This document shows, piece by piece, positions 37,068 through 49,215 of a stretch of DNA of 55,694 bases (position 1 is the stretch's first letter; each line of letters begins with the position of its first letter). The position numbers and the translations under genes are program-made. Under the pieces are notes generated by a model that saw only the letters and a list, made by a program, of their open reading frames with translations, was not told where the DNA came from and searched no databases. Source of the stretch: Chromatocurvus halotolerans (GTDB lineage Bacteria > Pseudomonadota > Gammaproteobacteria > Pseudomonadales > Halieaceae); the NCBI RefSeq assembly GCF_004340525.1, contig NZ_SLWX01000020.1:1-55694 (forward strand), written 5' to 3'.

Positions 37068-37412
37068 TCAGCTCCGGCGGTAGCGCATGCGCGTGCCGGT
37101 ATCCAGGGACAGCCTGATTTCCTCAGCGGTCAGCTCCGCGGGAAAGTAGGTGCCCGACAGCTTGGCATCCAGAAGGCTCGCCCCTTCGAGATTGGTGGTG
37201 CGAAAATCGATGCCGCTCAGATCAGCGTTGCGAAAGTAGGCGTTGGAAAAATCGAGTCCCGAGGCATTCATGTTGCGCAGATCCCGGCCCCGGTAATCGC
37301 CACTTCTGAGCTCGCTGGTGTCCAGGCTGTCGCGCTGCTCATTGAAGCTCTTGATGTCTTCCTGCCGCAGTAACTGGTATAGCGGATCGGTCTTGATCTC
37401 CGGCTTCTTCAT
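37068..37412 (-). CDS. Pentapeptide-repeat protein
   Basis: The 114-residue cytoplasmic protein has a charged helical N-terminus (about 1-35) and some eight A(D/N)LxX-type repeats from about 35 to 85, such as LDFSNAYF, NADLSG and TNLEGA. This predicts a short right-handed quadrilateral beta-helix. The C-terminal tail resembles an adapter. Function is unknown; some relatives bind proteins such as gyrase, but this one is too short to infer that. Confidence 0.85.
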   Translation of the reverse strand: MKKPEIKTDPLYQLLRQEDIKSFNEQRDSLDTSELRSGDYRGRDLRNMNASGLDFSNAYFRNADLSGIDFRTTNLEGASLLDAKLSGTYFPAELTAEEIRLSLDTGTRMRYRRS

Positions 37413-37494
37413 GCTGCTCCTCTCTCACTGCCATCAGGTAATGACTCTATGTCACGCGCTACGGGTTGGGTAGCCCGGTGTGCGTTAGCGCCGG

Positions 37495-38496
37495 TCAATC
37501 GCCAAAGAACTCCCGGCGCAGTGCCGCGTAGTCGTGCGCGCGCAGTCGCGGACCGTACTGGGCGACAATGTTGCCGGCGGCCAGGCTGGCAAATCGACCT
37601 GCCGTCGCAAAGTCCTCGCCGCGGGTAATGGCGTAGAGGAAGGCGCCCGCAAACATGTCGCCGGCGCCGTTGCTGTCGACCGCCTTGACCCGATGCACGG
37701 GGATCTCTGCCAGGGCAGTGCCATCAAAGCACACGGAGCCCTCGCCACCGCGGGTGATAACGAATTGCCGCGCCGTGCTGCGCAGGCGCTCGCTGGCGAC
37801 GTCGAGCGAGTCAGCGCCCGTCCAGCGGCATGCCTCGGCCTCGTTGCAGAAGACGAGGTCGACACCGTCCCCCACCATTTCCGCCAGACCGTCGCGGAAG
37901 TGCTCGACGATGCCGGGGTCGGAAAAGCTGATAGCGGTGCGCACGCCGGCGGCATCCGCCAGCTCCCGGGCGCGGATTGCCGCGGCTCGACCCGTGGGCG
38001 AGGTAACGAGGTAGCCCTCCATGTACAGGTACTCGGCGTTTTCCAGGGCCTGTGGATCCAGCTGCTCGATCGAGAGTGCCTCTGACACGCCGAGGCAGGT
38101 GCTCATGCTGCGCTCGGCGTCCGGCGTGATGAGTACCAGGCACTTGCCGGTGGCGCCGCTGCAGCGGTCGCCGCGCAGGGGATGATCCACACCCGCCGCC
38201 TCGAGGTCCGACAGATACAGATCACCGTCGGCATCGTCCGCCACGTTGCAGCTGAGGAAGGTGGGGCCGCCGAACAGCGCCGTGGCGATCATCGAATTGC
38301 CGGCGCTGCCGCCGCTGGCGTGGTTGGCCTTGATCAGGTGTCCCTGCAGCCCATTGAGCAGTTCCTGCCGGCGCGCGTCGTCGATCAGGGTCATCAGGCC
38401 CTTGTCCACGCCGAGTCTGCCCAGTTCCTCATCGCGAATCTGTATCTCCGTATCCAGCAACGCGTTGCCGATGCCATAGACTTTGTATTTCTTCAT
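37495..38496 (-). CDS. PfkB-family sugar/nucleoside kinase (adenosine kinase-like)
   Basis: This cytoplasmic ribokinase-family enzyme phosphorylates a sugar or nucleoside. The 333 residues have GNALLDTEI near the start, NHASGGSAGNSM (substrate side) and the DSNGAGDMFAGAFLYA motif with the catalytic Asp and anion hole. Gammaproteobacterial relatives are annotated as adenosine kinase, but substrate cannot be read from sequence. I start at the ATG at 38496, with GAGG five bases before it. It is divergent from mrcB. Confidence 0.9.
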   Translation of the reverse strand: MKKYKVYGIGNALLDTEIQIRDEELGRLGVDKGLMTLIDDARRQELLNGLQGHLIKANHASGGSAGNSMIATALFGGPTFLSCNVADDADGDLYLSDLEAAGVDHPLRGDRCSGATGKCLVLITPDAERSMSTCLGVSEALSIEQLDPQALENAEYLYMEGYLVTSPTGRAAAIRARELADAAGVRTAISFSDPGIVEHFRDGLAEMVGDGVDLVFCNEAEACRWTGADSLDVASERLRSTARQFVITRGGEGSVCFDGTALAEIPVHRVKAVDSNGAGDMFAGAFLYAITRGEDFATAGRFASLAAGNIVAQYGPRLRAHDYAALRREFFGD

Positions 38497-38623
38497 TCCG
38501 ACCTCTGGTGCCTGTAGTTGCACCGCATTATCCCGGTGCGGGGGGCGCTTGAACAGCAGTCGGTGACGATAGATCGGTTATGGCCTACGTGGGAGGCGAT
38601 GATCTGCTGTAAACTCGCGGCCT

Positions 38624-40876
38624 ATGACCCGTACCCGCCGACCGCTGCTGAAACTGGGCATTGTCCTGTTACTCCTCGCCGCCATTGCCGTGGCGTTTCT
38701 GGATGCGCGCATCACCAGCACGTTCAGCGACAAGATGTGGGCGCTGCCGGCGAGAGTCTATGCGCGCCCGCTCGAGCTGTTTGTCGGTGCGCCCCTGCGA
38801 CCGGAGGAGCTGGCCCACGAACTGCAGCTCCTGGGCTATGCTCCGGTGCGTCGGCCGGTGCAGCCCGGGCAGTTTGCGCGCAATGGTGAACGCTTCGACA
38901 TCCATACGCGCGGTTTCGCCTTCCCCGGTGAAACGGAACCCGCAAGACAGGTGAGCGTAGCGTTGGCCGGTGGCAGCGTGGCCGGTCTCACGGCGGATGA
39001 CGCCGCCCTCAACCTGATGCGCCTCGATCCGCTACAGATCGGCGGTATCTATCCCGGCCACGGTGAGGACCGCATCCTGCTGCGGCTGGAGGAAGTGCCG
39101 GACACGCTGATTGGCGGCCTGCTCGCGGTAGAAGACCGTCGTTTTTTCCAGCACTGGGGCTTTTCACCCTTTGGCATGGCGCGGGCGCTGTTGAGCAACC
39201 TGCGTTCCGGCCGGGTCGTCGCCGGCGGCAGCACGATCACGCAGCAGCTGGTCAAGAACTACTATCTCACCCCCGAGCGTACGCTGACGCGCAAGCTCAC
39301 TGAACTGGTGATGGCAGTGCTGCTGGAGGTGCATTACGAGAAAACGGCGATTCTCGAAAGTTACCTGAACGAGGTCTACCTGGGGCAGGAGGGTCCGCGC
39401 GCGATTCACGGGTTTGCGCTGGCGGCGCAGCATTACTTCCAGACGCCGCTGGAGCAGCTGGGACTGCACCAGCAGGCGCTGCTGGTGGGGATGGTCAAGG
39501 GGCCATCCCTGTATAACCCCCTGCGCCATCCAAAGCGCGCCACCGAGCGGCGCAATCTGGTGCTGGATGAGATGGCCGAGGCGGAAGTGATACCGAAAGA
39601 GGCCGCGATGGTGGCGCGTGCGATGCCCCTGGGCGTGAGCCGTCGCGACCGCGTGCGCGATGCGTTTCCGGCGTTTCTCGACCTGGTGCGCCGCCAGCTT
39701 GACGAGGAGTATCGCGAGGAAGACCTGACGACGCTCGGCCTGAGTATTTTCACCACCTTCGATCCGCTGCTGCAGCGTCAGCTGGAGCGCAGTTCCCGGC
39801 GGGTGATGGATGCCCTGGGGCTGGATGCGGATCTCGAGACGGCCAGCGTGGTCACCCGTGTAGACAGCGGTGAAGTGGCGGCGCTGCTCGGTGGCAGGCA
39901 GCCACGCTACGCCGGCTTCAACCGGGCACTGGACGCCCGGCGTCCCGTGGGCTCGCTGATCAAGCCGGCGGTCTACCTGACCGCCCTGGCCGACAGCGAT
40001 CGCTACACGCTCGCGACGCTGCTGGACGATTCGCCGCTCACCGTGGACCTCCCCAACGGCGATGTCTGGGAGCCGCGCAACTTTGATCGAACGCACCACG
40101 GGCGGATCCCGCTGCACCAGGCGCTGGCGCGATCGCACAACGTTGCGACTGCGCGCCTCGGCATGGAGGTAGGCATTGACCAGGTCGTCGCCACGCTGCG
40201 GGATCTCGGCGTGTCCGGCCCGGTGCCCGCCGTGCCTTCGCTCACGCTGGGTGCCGGGGAGTACTCTCCGCTGACCATGGCGCGTCTGTACCAGACCATC
40301 GCCGCCGGCGGCTTCCAGATGCCGCTGCGCAGCATTCGCGATATCGTCGATGCCCGCGGTGAACCGCTGCGGCGCTATCCGCTGTCCTACGACCGCACTC
40401 TGGATCTCAGGGTCGTGCACCTGCTGCATTATGCCCTGCGCGGCGTCGCCCGGGAGGGAACGGGGCGCGGCGTTTACAGCCGGCTGCCGGAAAGCTTTGA
40501 TGTCGCGGGCAAGACCGGCACGACCAACGATGGACGCGATTCCTGGTTTGCCGGCTTTTCCGGCGACCTGCTCGCGGTGACCTGGATTGGCCGCGATGAC
40601 AACAGCAGCACCGGGTTGACGGGCAGCAATGGGGCGCTGCCGATATGGGCCGACTTCATGGCCGAGTCGGCCCGCCGGCCGCTGGGTTATCGCATGCCGG
40701 ACGGCATCCGCCTGCACTGGATTGATGCCGAGAGCGGCCTGTTATCCGCAGAGCGATGCCCGGGGGCGCGACTGCTGCCCTTCATCGAGGGCAGTGAGCC
40801 TGTGCAGGAGAGTCCCTGCAGCGGGCGCTCGAATCCCGTGCGGGACTGGTTTCAGAAGCTGTTTGGAGAGAGCTGA
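38624..40876 (+). CDS. mrcB: Penicillin-binding protein 1B (bifunctional transglycosylase-transpeptidase)
   Basis: PBP1b polymerises and cross-links peptidoglycan at the inner membrane. The 750 residues run cytoplasmic tail, one membrane helix (about 8-28), UB2H regulatory domain (about 60-135), GT51 glycosyltransferase with catalytic E170 (AVEDRRFF) and GGSTITQQLVKN, then transpeptidase with S444-L-I-K447, S504-H-N and K630-T-G-T. It is coupled (TGATG) to a TPR lipoprotein that resembles LpoP, its activator in Pseudomonas. Confidence 0.97.
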   Translation: MTRTRRPLLKLGIVLLLLAAIAVAFLDARITSTFSDKMWALPARVYARPLELFVGAPLRPEELAHELQLLGYAPVRRPVQPGQFARNGERFDIHTRGFAFPGETEPARQVSVALAGGSVAGLTADDAALNLMRLDPLQIGGIYPGHGEDRILLRLEEVPDTLIGGLLAVEDRRFFQHWGFSPFGMARALLSNLRSGRVVAGGSTITQQLVKNYYLTPERTLTRKLTELVMAVLLEVHYEKTAILESYLNEVYLGQEGPRAIHGFALAAQHYFQTPLEQLGLHQQALLVGMVKGPSLYNPLRHPKRATERRNLVLDEMAEAEVIPKEAAMVARAMPLGVSRRDRVRDAFPAFLDLVRRQLDEEYREEDLTTLGLSIFTTFDPLLQRQLERSSRRVMDALGLDADLETASVVTRVDSGEVAALLGGRQPRYAGFNRALDARRPVGSLIKPAVYLTALADSDRYTLATLLDDSPLTVDLPNGDVWEPRNFDRTHHGRIPLHQALARSHNVATARLGMEVGIDQVVATLRDLGVSGPVPAVPSLTLGAGEYSPLTMARLYQTIAAGGFQMPLRSIRDIVDARGEPLRRYPLSYDRTLDLRVVHLLHYALRGVAREGTGRGVYSRLPESFDVAGKTGTTNDGRDSWFAGFSGDLLAVTWIGRDDNSSTGLTGSNGALPIWADFMAESARRPLGYRMPDGIRLHWIDAESGLLSAERCPGARLLPFIEGSEPVQESPCSGRSNPVRDWFQKLFGES

Positions 40877-41352
40877 TGTTTCAGTGTGGATGGCTGCGCA
40901 GTCTGCGCCAGGTCGCGATATTACTGCTGGTGGTGTCTGTTACGGCGTGTGCGGGTCTCGGGGAGCGGCGGGAGGCGCCGGCAGACATCAGCGACGCCAG
41001 CGGCGAGGCGGTCGACCCGGCAGGCGGCAGGGCCGGTAGCGCTGACCCCACTGCGGCCGATCCTGTGCCGGCGCCAGAGCCAGAGACCGCGCCGGTGGCG
41101 CCACCCGCGGTTGCGCAGAACGCACTGATGGTGGCGGCATTGCAGGCGCGATCTTCGGGCAACCGCTCACGTGCCGTGGCGCTGCTGGAGCGGGCGCAGC
41201 GGATTGATCCGGATAATGGCCAGCTTTACCTGGAGCTGGCGCGCACCCACTTTGACGCGGGTAACGTCGCCCAGGGGCGAGCCACGGCGGAGAGAGGTCT
41301 GCTTTACTGCCGGGGCGAGGAGTGCGGTGAGCTGCGCGCGCTGCTTGAGTGA
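40876..41352 (+). CDS. TPR lipoprotein, LpoP-like PBP1b activator
   Basis: The 158-residue protein has a lipoprotein signal peptide with lipobox VTAC, so Cys25 is the lipid site. A Pro/Ala-rich spacer (about 35-80) follows, then a tetratricopeptide pair (about 85-145: SGNRSRAVALLERAQRIDPD). In P. aeruginosa the TPR lipoprotein LpoP, linked to the PBP1b gene, activates that enzyme. The gene context here is the same (start overlaps the mrcB stop), so the assignment is an inference from architecture and linkage. Confidence 0.8.
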   Translation: MFQCGWLRSLRQVAILLLVVSVTACAGLGERREAPADISDASGEAVDPAGGRAGSADPTAADPVPAPEPETAPVAPPAVAQNALMVAALQARSSGNRSRAVALLERAQRIDPDNGQLYLELARTHFDAGNVAQGRATAERGLLYCRGEECGELRALLE

Positions 41353-41399
41353 GCCATCATTGCCCGGTCTTGCCTGGCAGAGCGGGACATGGCGGTGAC

Positions 41400-42899
41400 T
41401 CACGCGACAGTGTTGCGGGCAACACGTTCGCAGGCTACAGTGAAACCCGGCTCGGCGGGCACGAAGCGCAGGTGCTGATTGATGCAGGCCGGCAGCGCGC
41501 CCGGCGAATGGCTGACAAACAGCAGCTGGGTGTCGGACGCGGCAACGATGTGCGCCAAAGCGCGCAGCAGCAGCTCGCGGTGATAGCCATCAAGGCCCAG
41601 TGTCGGTTCATCCAGTACCAGCATCCGCGGCGACTTCACCATGGCCCGCGCCAGCAGGACCATGCGCTGCATGCCGAACGACAGGGTATCAAAGGCCTCG
41701 TTGCGGATGGGGTCGAGCCCCAGCGCATCCAGCCATGACTGCGCGATGTCACGCTGGCTCGCGGTCCAGTCATCGAAGAGTCCCACCGAATCGAAAAAAC
41801 CCGAGGTGACAACCTCGATAGAACGCATGCCGCGGCTGAAGGTGAGCTGCAGCTGTGTATCCACCAGGCCGAAGTTCTGCTTGATCTCCCAGATGCTTTC
41901 GCCGCTGCCGCGCCTGCGCCCGAACAGCTCGACATCCTGCCCGTAGGCCTTGTGGTTGTCGCCGGTGATCAGACCGAGGAGGGTGGTCTTGCCGCAGCCG
42001 TTGGGGCCGCTGATGCAGCAGTGATCGCCGACGGCGAAGGTCCAGTTGATATCGTGCAGGATTCGGGTGTCGCCGTAGCTGACTTCAACAGCGCGCAGCC
42101 TGACGAGGTCGCTGTCGCCATCGAGCGCGTATCTTCGCCCTGACGGCAGTGGCAGCGCGCGAAGCGGCAGTGGCTCCGGCCGCATGATCTGCCGTACCGC
42201 CGGGTCATCGAGCACTTGTGCTCGCGGTCCGGCGGTGACCATGCGGCCGCGATCGAGCACCAGAATATGGCTGCAGTGCTGCGGAATAGCGTCCATCTCC
42301 CGCGCCAGCAGCAAAACAGCCTGGTCGCTTTGCAGCAGTGTTTCCAGGGCTGATGCCAGTATGTCCCGACTGCCCGCGTCGAGGCCGTCCAGCGGGCTGT
42401 CCAGAATCAGCAGTCCGGGACGCGAAAGTATGGCGCTCGCCAGCAGTGCCTTGCGCATCTGGCCCGTGCTGATGTAGCGCAGCCCCCGGTCGAGGAACGG
42501 GGCCATTTCGAGTCGATGTATCCAGGCGTCGCATGCCGCGGTATTCAGCGGGCGTGGCAGCAGGTCGGCAACGGTGGTGCCGCGATCCGTCGCATCCGGA
42601 CTGAATTCCGAAACATCCAGCTTGCGGTCACGGGCAATCAGCGATCGCGCCCGTTCAAAGCCGACGTAGGCGGTGCCACCCGTGATCAGCGCGCCGGATC
42701 GGTGGCAGTGGCCGGAAAAGTGCGTCTGCTCGCCGCTGATGATCGACGCGAGGACGGTCTTGCCGGCGCCATTGGGTCCGAGCAGCGCCCACTGCTCACC
42801 GGGGTTGATGCGCCAGCGTAGGCCGCGCAGCACCGGGCGAGCCCGGTAGGTGAGCGAGACATTGCGCAGGTCGAGCAGTGGCGATTCGCTTTGTGTCAT
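41400..42899 (-). CDS. modF: ModF-like ABC protein with two ATPase domains
   Basis: The 499-residue protein has two ABC nucleotide-binding domains: Walker A at 41-48 (GPNGAGKT) and at about 296-304 (GPNGCGKTT), with signatures STGQM and LSFGMQ. There is no membrane segment. This is the layout of ModF, once named PhrA, linked to molybdate transport in E. coli. No modABC genes are nearby, so the symbol rests on resemblance and is less sure than the family. It is divergent from a Nudix gene. Confidence 0.82.
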   Translation of the reverse strand: MTQSESPLLDLRNVSLTYRARPVLRGLRWRINPGEQWALLGPNGAGKTVLASIISGEQTHFSGHCHRSGALITGGTAYVGFERARSLIARDRKLDVSEFSPDATDRGTTVADLLPRPLNTAACDAWIHRLEMAPFLDRGLRYISTGQMRKALLASAILSRPGLLILDSPLDGLDAGSRDILASALETLLQSDQAVLLLAREMDAIPQHCSHILVLDRGRMVTAGPRAQVLDDPAVRQIMRPEPLPLRALPLPSGRRYALDGDSDLVRLRAVEVSYGDTRILHDINWTFAVGDHCCISGPNGCGKTTLLGLITGDNHKAYGQDVELFGRRRGSGESIWEIKQNFGLVDTQLQLTFSRGMRSIEVVTSGFFDSVGLFDDWTASQRDIAQSWLDALGLDPIRNEAFDTLSFGMQRMVLLARAMVKSPRMLVLDEPTLGLDGYHRELLLRALAHIVAASDTQLLFVSHSPGALPACINQHLRFVPAEPGFTVACERVARNTVA

Positions 42900-43063
42900 C
42901 GGAGGCCTGTGGGTTTGTGACTGTCATGCTGTCTGGCAGGACGCGTGCCGGGTGTGCTCCGCGCTCTCCCGCTGCCTCGCCGATTGTACCCGCTTACCGC
43001 GTTGTGGCGGGGTGCCGGCTTGCAAGCGGCGGCCCTGGCTGGCTTAATCAGGGTTCAGTTGAC
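42900..43063. other. Divergent intergenic region (ModF-like and Nudix genes)
   Basis: The 164 bases between the two divergent starts must hold both promoters. I see no operator or RNA element. Confidence 0.35.
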
Positions 43064-43696
43064 TTGAACTTCCACGTGTCTGTCGCCCTCCTTCAGCTTG
43101 CCGAAGATCGCCTGGCCCGCCACCGCGCCCGTCGCCAGTGGCTGCGTCCGGTAATGCAGCGCGCCGCCGTCGCAATCATTCTCAAGGTCTTCGACGGGGA
43201 ACTGCACGTGCTGATGATTCGCCGGGCCGAGCGCGCCGGCGATCCCTGGTCCGGCCAAATGGCCTTCCCCGGCGGCCGGCTGGAGGCCAAGGACGCCAAC
43301 GGTTTTGCCTGCGCCTGCCGGGAAACCGAGGAGGAAATCGGCTTCAGTCTCGGGTCAGAAGATGCCTGCCTTGGCCGCCTGTCGGAGCTCAATGCCCGCG
43401 CCCGGCGGCTCGCGCGGGGACTGGCCATCACCCCGTTTGTCTTCCGGGTGGATCGGGACGTGCCGGTGGCGCCCAATCACGAGGTGGCAGAGGTGGTCTG
43501 GGTGCCGCTGGAGTTCCTGCTGGACCCGGACAACCGCAGCAGCATGCGCTGGAAGCGCGGCCGCATGATGCTGGACATGCCCTGCTATGTTTTCGGGGGC
43601 AGGCGTATCTGGGGCCTGTCGCTCAAGATGCTGGATGAGCTGATGGACCTGATTGAGGGTCGCAATCCGCGGCGGCCGGACTGGCGGCGCTACTGA
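43064..43696 (+). CDS. Nudix hydrolase, CoA pyrophosphatase type
   Basis: This enzyme probably splits coenzyme A or its derivatives to 3',5'-ADP and phosphopantetheine. The Nudix box includes the core RETEEEIG, preceded by the CoA-type SGQMAFPGG. I propose the TTG at 43064 (210 residues) with AGGG ten bases before; a GTG at 43076 is an alternative and an ATG at 43154 would cut into the fold. Gene is convergent with the heme cluster. The start is the weak point. Confidence 0.88.
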   Translation: MNFHVSVALLQLAEDRLARHRARRQWLRPVMQRAAVAIILKVFDGELHVLMIRRAERAGDPWSGQMAFPGGRLEAKDANGFACACRETEEEIGFSLGSEDACLGRLSELNARARRLARGLAITPFVFRVDRDVPVAPNHEVAEVVWVPLEFLLDPDNRSSMRWKRGRMMLDMPCYVFGGRRIWGLSLKMLDELMDLIEGRNPRRPDWRRY

Positions 43697-43777
43697 GCGC
43701 CGTGTTTGCGATGCCCTAGCCCTGAGAGCCGCCTGGAGGCCTGACAGGCTGACGTCCGCGGGCCGCTACCGACGGGC

Positions 43778-44476
43778 TCACCGCTGGATGGAGCGCAGGA
43801 ATTCCTTGGTGTCGAGAATAAGCTCTTTCACTCTGGGGTCTTCCTGGCTCGCCTCGAGCACAGCGTCGTCGCCGATACGGCCGTTGACGTGCGCATCTAT
43901 CAGGTCCAGCAACACCGGCGTCATCTCCGGCTCGCGGGCCCAGCGTGGCGATTTGACCAGCGCGCCGCTGACCACGTTCCCGCTCAGCTTGAGCCAGTAG
44001 CCGCCGCAGCTCGACAGGAGGTAATCGCCCTTGCGGCCGTAGCTGATATCGGGGGTATTCGGATCGAATCCGTCTTCCGGAACGCTGTCAATGCGCTGCA
44101 GCGCCATGACCCAGGTACTGCCCACGGGGAACAGCTCCCGCTCTGGCCGGCAGTAATCCCTGGCCTGCAGCCACACCCGGACCTCCTGCAGATAGTCCGG
44201 CCCGCGCAACACGCGCGAGATATCGATATCGATCGAGTTGCCCCGGCCATCGCTCACCGCCCCGGTCAGCACGAGATCTGCTTCCGGGTGCACATCCACA
44301 AAGGAGCCACGCCACAGGCAGGCGCAGTCTGCATAAGACAGGGGCGCGTACAGGGCCAGCAGCATAGCGGCGCCCAGCGCAGGCCCGCCAGCGGCGGCAG
44401 CGGCTCCGACAAGCCAGCGCCTGATCGTCCACCTTGCTGTCGACATTACCCCGCCACGCTGCGTTATTGCCCGCAT
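43778..44476 (-). CDS. Secreted protein of unknown function with CxC N-terminus (NTR/TIMP-like pattern)
   Basis: The 232-residue product has a long, Arg- then Ala-rich signal segment ending near SYA (residue 49), so the mature protein begins DCACLW with C51 and C53. A CxC start followed by ADLVLTGAV recalls netrin/TIMP-like modules, which is only a pattern resemblance. Other cysteines (RDYCRPE and SSCGGYW) could pair with them. It is last in the clc-hemJ-hemL-hemB cluster, starting 12 bases after hemB; an ATG at 44446 is an alternative start. Function is unknown. Confidence 0.75.
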   Translation of the reverse strand: MRAITQRGGVMSTARWTIRRWLVGAAAAAGGPALGAAMLLALYAPLSYADCACLWRGSFVDVHPEADLVLTGAVSDGRGNSIDIDISRVLRGPDYLQEVRVWLQARDYCRPERELFPVGSTWVMALQRIDSVPEDGFDPNTPDISYGRKGDYLLSSCGGYWLKLSGNVVSGALVKSPRWAREPEMTPVLLDLIDAHVNGRIGDDAVLEASQEDPRVKELILDTKEFLRSIQR

Positions 44477-44488
44477 GACTCAGCGCCG

Positions 44489-46791
<2,303 letters not shown>

Positions 46792-46883
46792 GCTGTCCTC
46801 AATGGGTTGGCGAATGATGCATCAGCGGATGCGCTGTGAGCGTGAATTATGCGGCTTGTGTGGTGGCTTCGCCAACTCGCGCG

Positions 46884-47303
46884 TTAAAAGGGCTTGAGTA
46901 CTGCGAGGAACACAATGCCAAACAGGAACAGCACAGGTACCTCGTTGAAGAAGCGGTAGAAGACGTGGCTGTGATGATCGCTGTCGGCGTTGATGGCCTT
47001 GACGTAGCGACCACACTGGAAATGGTACACCACGAGGAAGGCCACGCCCGCAAGCTTCAGCCACAGCCATCCCGCATTCAGGTAGTACTGCGGCGCCAGG
47101 CTGATCATGCCGACGCCGAAGGCAATGGCCAGCACCATGAAAGGTGTGACAAAGCGGTACAGCTTGCGCGCCATCACCGCCAGCTGCTGGCGGGTAGCGC
47201 TGTTCTCGCTGGCGGCGAAGTAGACGAAGATTCTGGGCAGGTAGAACAGGCCGGCGAACCAGCAAACGACAAATATGATGTGAAAGGCGCGCAGCCAGAG
47301 CAT
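46884..47303 (-). CDS. hemJ: Protoporphyrinogen oxidase HemJ
   Basis: HemJ oxidises protoporphyrinogen IX to protoporphyrin IX in the inner membrane. The 139-residue protein has about four hydrophobic helices and the family start LRAFHIIFVVCWFAGLFYLPR with the conserved histidine. I use the ATG at 47303, which gives the normal length; the longer frame is not supported. It lies 92 bases before hemL and 25 bases after the clc gene. Confidence 0.94.
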   Translation of the reverse strand: MLWLRAFHIIFVVCWFAGLFYLPRIFVYFAASENSATRQQLAVMARKLYRFVTPFMVLAIAFGVGMISLAPQYYLNAGWLWLKLAGVAFLVVYHFQCGRYVKAINADSDHHSHVFYRFFNEVPVLFLFGIVFLAVLKPF

Positions 47304-47328
47304 GCGTTGTCTCCTCGGTTCTGTGACT

Positions 47329-49098
47329 TCAGTTCTGTGAATTGAGCCGGGCCAGCGAGAAGTGTTCAATACCCTCACGCGTGACAACTCCCCTCAGGTT
47401 GCGTGTCCCGCGGGTGGTCCGGCTGTAGATGCAGGCGGTCTCGACCGTGCTCTGGCGCATCGCATCCAGCGCCTCGCGCAAGGTCGCCTGTTCCGACAGG
47501 CGCGTGGTGGTCCAGCGCCGGATATCGGTGGCGGCAAGGTCCAGTGCCGCCTCGTCATCGTCTGCCGATGACGCCGACGAAGGCTCGTCCTCCGCCTGTT
47601 GCTGCTCGGCCCAGGCCAGCAGGTCAGAGCCGTTGAGCAGGAACAGGTCCTCATCCTCCCGCTGTATCAGGCACCAGGTTGGCACCTGCAGCGTCAGCGC
47701 GCGCAGGGCACTGGCAGTCACAAGAACGGGCACGTGCACAACGCTCGTGTCCATGCTCAGCGTGGCGTCCGTGCGATGCAGGAACTGGTCGAGCGGGCCA
47801 TTGGGCACGCGTCGCTCCAGCTGGCGCATGATGCTCTCGTGCACGGAGCGCTGCCGGAACAGGGCGACATTGGTCAGGTTGGCCACTACGATGGCGAGCA
47901 GCGCCGGTACCGCAATGGACGTGCTCTGCGTCAGCTCGACCACGGCAAGGCTTGCTGCCAGCGGCGCACCGACCACCGTGGCCATGCAGGCTGCCATGCC
48001 GATCGTGACGTACAGCGCAGGGTCCGAGCTGAGCTGAGGCATGAGATTGCCGCCGAGGTGCCCCAGAAGCCCGCCGACGCAGGCGCCGATCAGCAGGCTG
48101 GGGCCGATCAGTCCCACCGGTAGCCCCAGCCCGACGCTGACACTGGCGGTAAGCAGCTTTGCCGCAGCGAACATTGCCAGCAGCCCGAGAGGCCAGCCGC
48201 CGGCGATGATGACGGCCAGGCTGTCATGGCCCATGCCGAGAACCTGCGGTACCAGCAGGCCGGAAACGCCGGTGAGCAGGCCGGCCAGGCTGAAGCGCAT
48301 TATCACAGGCCAGGCGGTGAGCCGGGCCGAGAGGGTGCTGAGCCGGATAAACAGGGCGCCGACGCAGCCGCAGCAGAGGCCGACCACCAGTACAAACGGC
48401 ATTTCCCAGAGGGAGGCCAGCTCGCCGCTGGCAAGCTGCATGGCCGGAAACAGGCTGCCGATACCCTGGCTTACCGCGGCGGCGGTCACGGCCGCGAGCA
48501 TGACGGGCAGGAAGCCGGCGATGGTGTACTCCATCAGCACGACTTCCATGGCAAAGATCACCCCCGCCAGCGGTGTATTGAAGGCCGCGGCAATGCCACC
48601 TGCGGTACCGCAGGCGATAAGTACTCGCAGACTGCTGTGGGGCAGCGCCAGTGCCTGCCCCAGGAGACTGTTGATGGCGCCGCCGAGGTGCACCCCAGGG
48701 CCTTCACGACCCCCCGACTGACCGCTGGCCAGCGCCACCATGCCGCCGAAAAACTGCACCAGCGCGTTGCGCAGTGGCAGAACGCCGTAGTGGGAGTGCA
48801 GGCGGCTGATCAGGTGGATCAGGCCGACGTCGCGATCCTGTGGGCGCAGCAGGCTGAACGCGACACCGAGGGCGATGCCGCCCAGTGTCGGCAGCGCGAA
48901 GATCCACAGCCGGGGCAGGGTTTCAAATGTCTCGCCGCGGTTGACCTGCCAGAGGCCGGCGAGGCCGTGGATGGCGTATTCGAAGGCAATGACCGCGAAG
49001 CCCGATGCCAGCCCGCCGACGATGCCGAGAACCGCATAGGCAAACGCCGACTCGTAGCGGCGTAAGGAGCGTCTGTAGGGTCCCAGCGAAATCTGCAC
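47329..49098 (-). CDS. CLC-family chloride channel/antiporter with C-terminal domain
   Basis: This inner-membrane protein moves chloride, probably exchanging it for protons. The 589 residues hold a CLC core (about 15-430) with the selectivity motif [15 protein letters not shown], in which the gating glutamate is kept, and [15 protein letters not shown] at the second helix end. The C-terminal 150 residues look like a CBS-type regulatory domain with an acidic Ser-rich insert. It leads into hemJ and is divergent from argC. Confidence 0.92.
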   Translation of the reverse strand: MQISLGPYRRSLRRYESAFAYAVLGIVGGLASGFAVIAFEYAIHGLAGLWQVNRGETFETLPRLWIFALPTLGGIALGVAFSLLRPQDRDVGLIHLISRLHSHYGVLPLRNALVQFFGGMVALASGQSGGREGPGVHLGGAINSLLGQALALPHSSLRVLIACGTAGGIAAAFNTPLAGVIFAMEVVLMEYTIAGFLPVMLAAVTAAAVSQGIGSLFPAMQLASGELASLWEMPFVLVVGLCCGCVGALFIRLSTLSARLTAWPVIMRFSLAGLLTGVSGLLVPQVLGMGHDSLAVIIAGGWPLGLLAMFAAAKLLTASVSVGLGLPVGLIGPSLLIGACVGGLLGHLGGNLMPQLSSDPALYVTIGMAACMATVVGAPLAASLAVVELTQSTSIAVPALLAIVVANLTNVALFRQRSVHESIMRQLERRVPNGPLDQFLHRTDATLSMDTSVVHVPVLVTASALRALTLQVPTWCLIQREDEDLFLLNGSDLLAWAEQQQAEDEPSSASSADDDEAALDLAATDIRRWTTTRLSEQATLREALDAMRQSTVETACIYSRTTRGTRNLRGVVTREGIEHFSLARLNSQN

Positions 49099-49215
49099 GG
49101 CAGCTCAACAACAGGCCAAAAATTGGATGATACCAGTTCCCCCTGTAACATTTGCTCTTATACTGGCCTCACACACCGGCCAGGCCGATGTGACTGTCAG
49201 CAGAAAGGAGGTGTG

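Noticed and set aside
39164-40717. Long antisense open frame (about 517 codons) inside mrcB
   Set aside because: It is the usual shadow frame of a high-GC gene, with no motif or ribosome site; mrcB has all its catalytic motifs.
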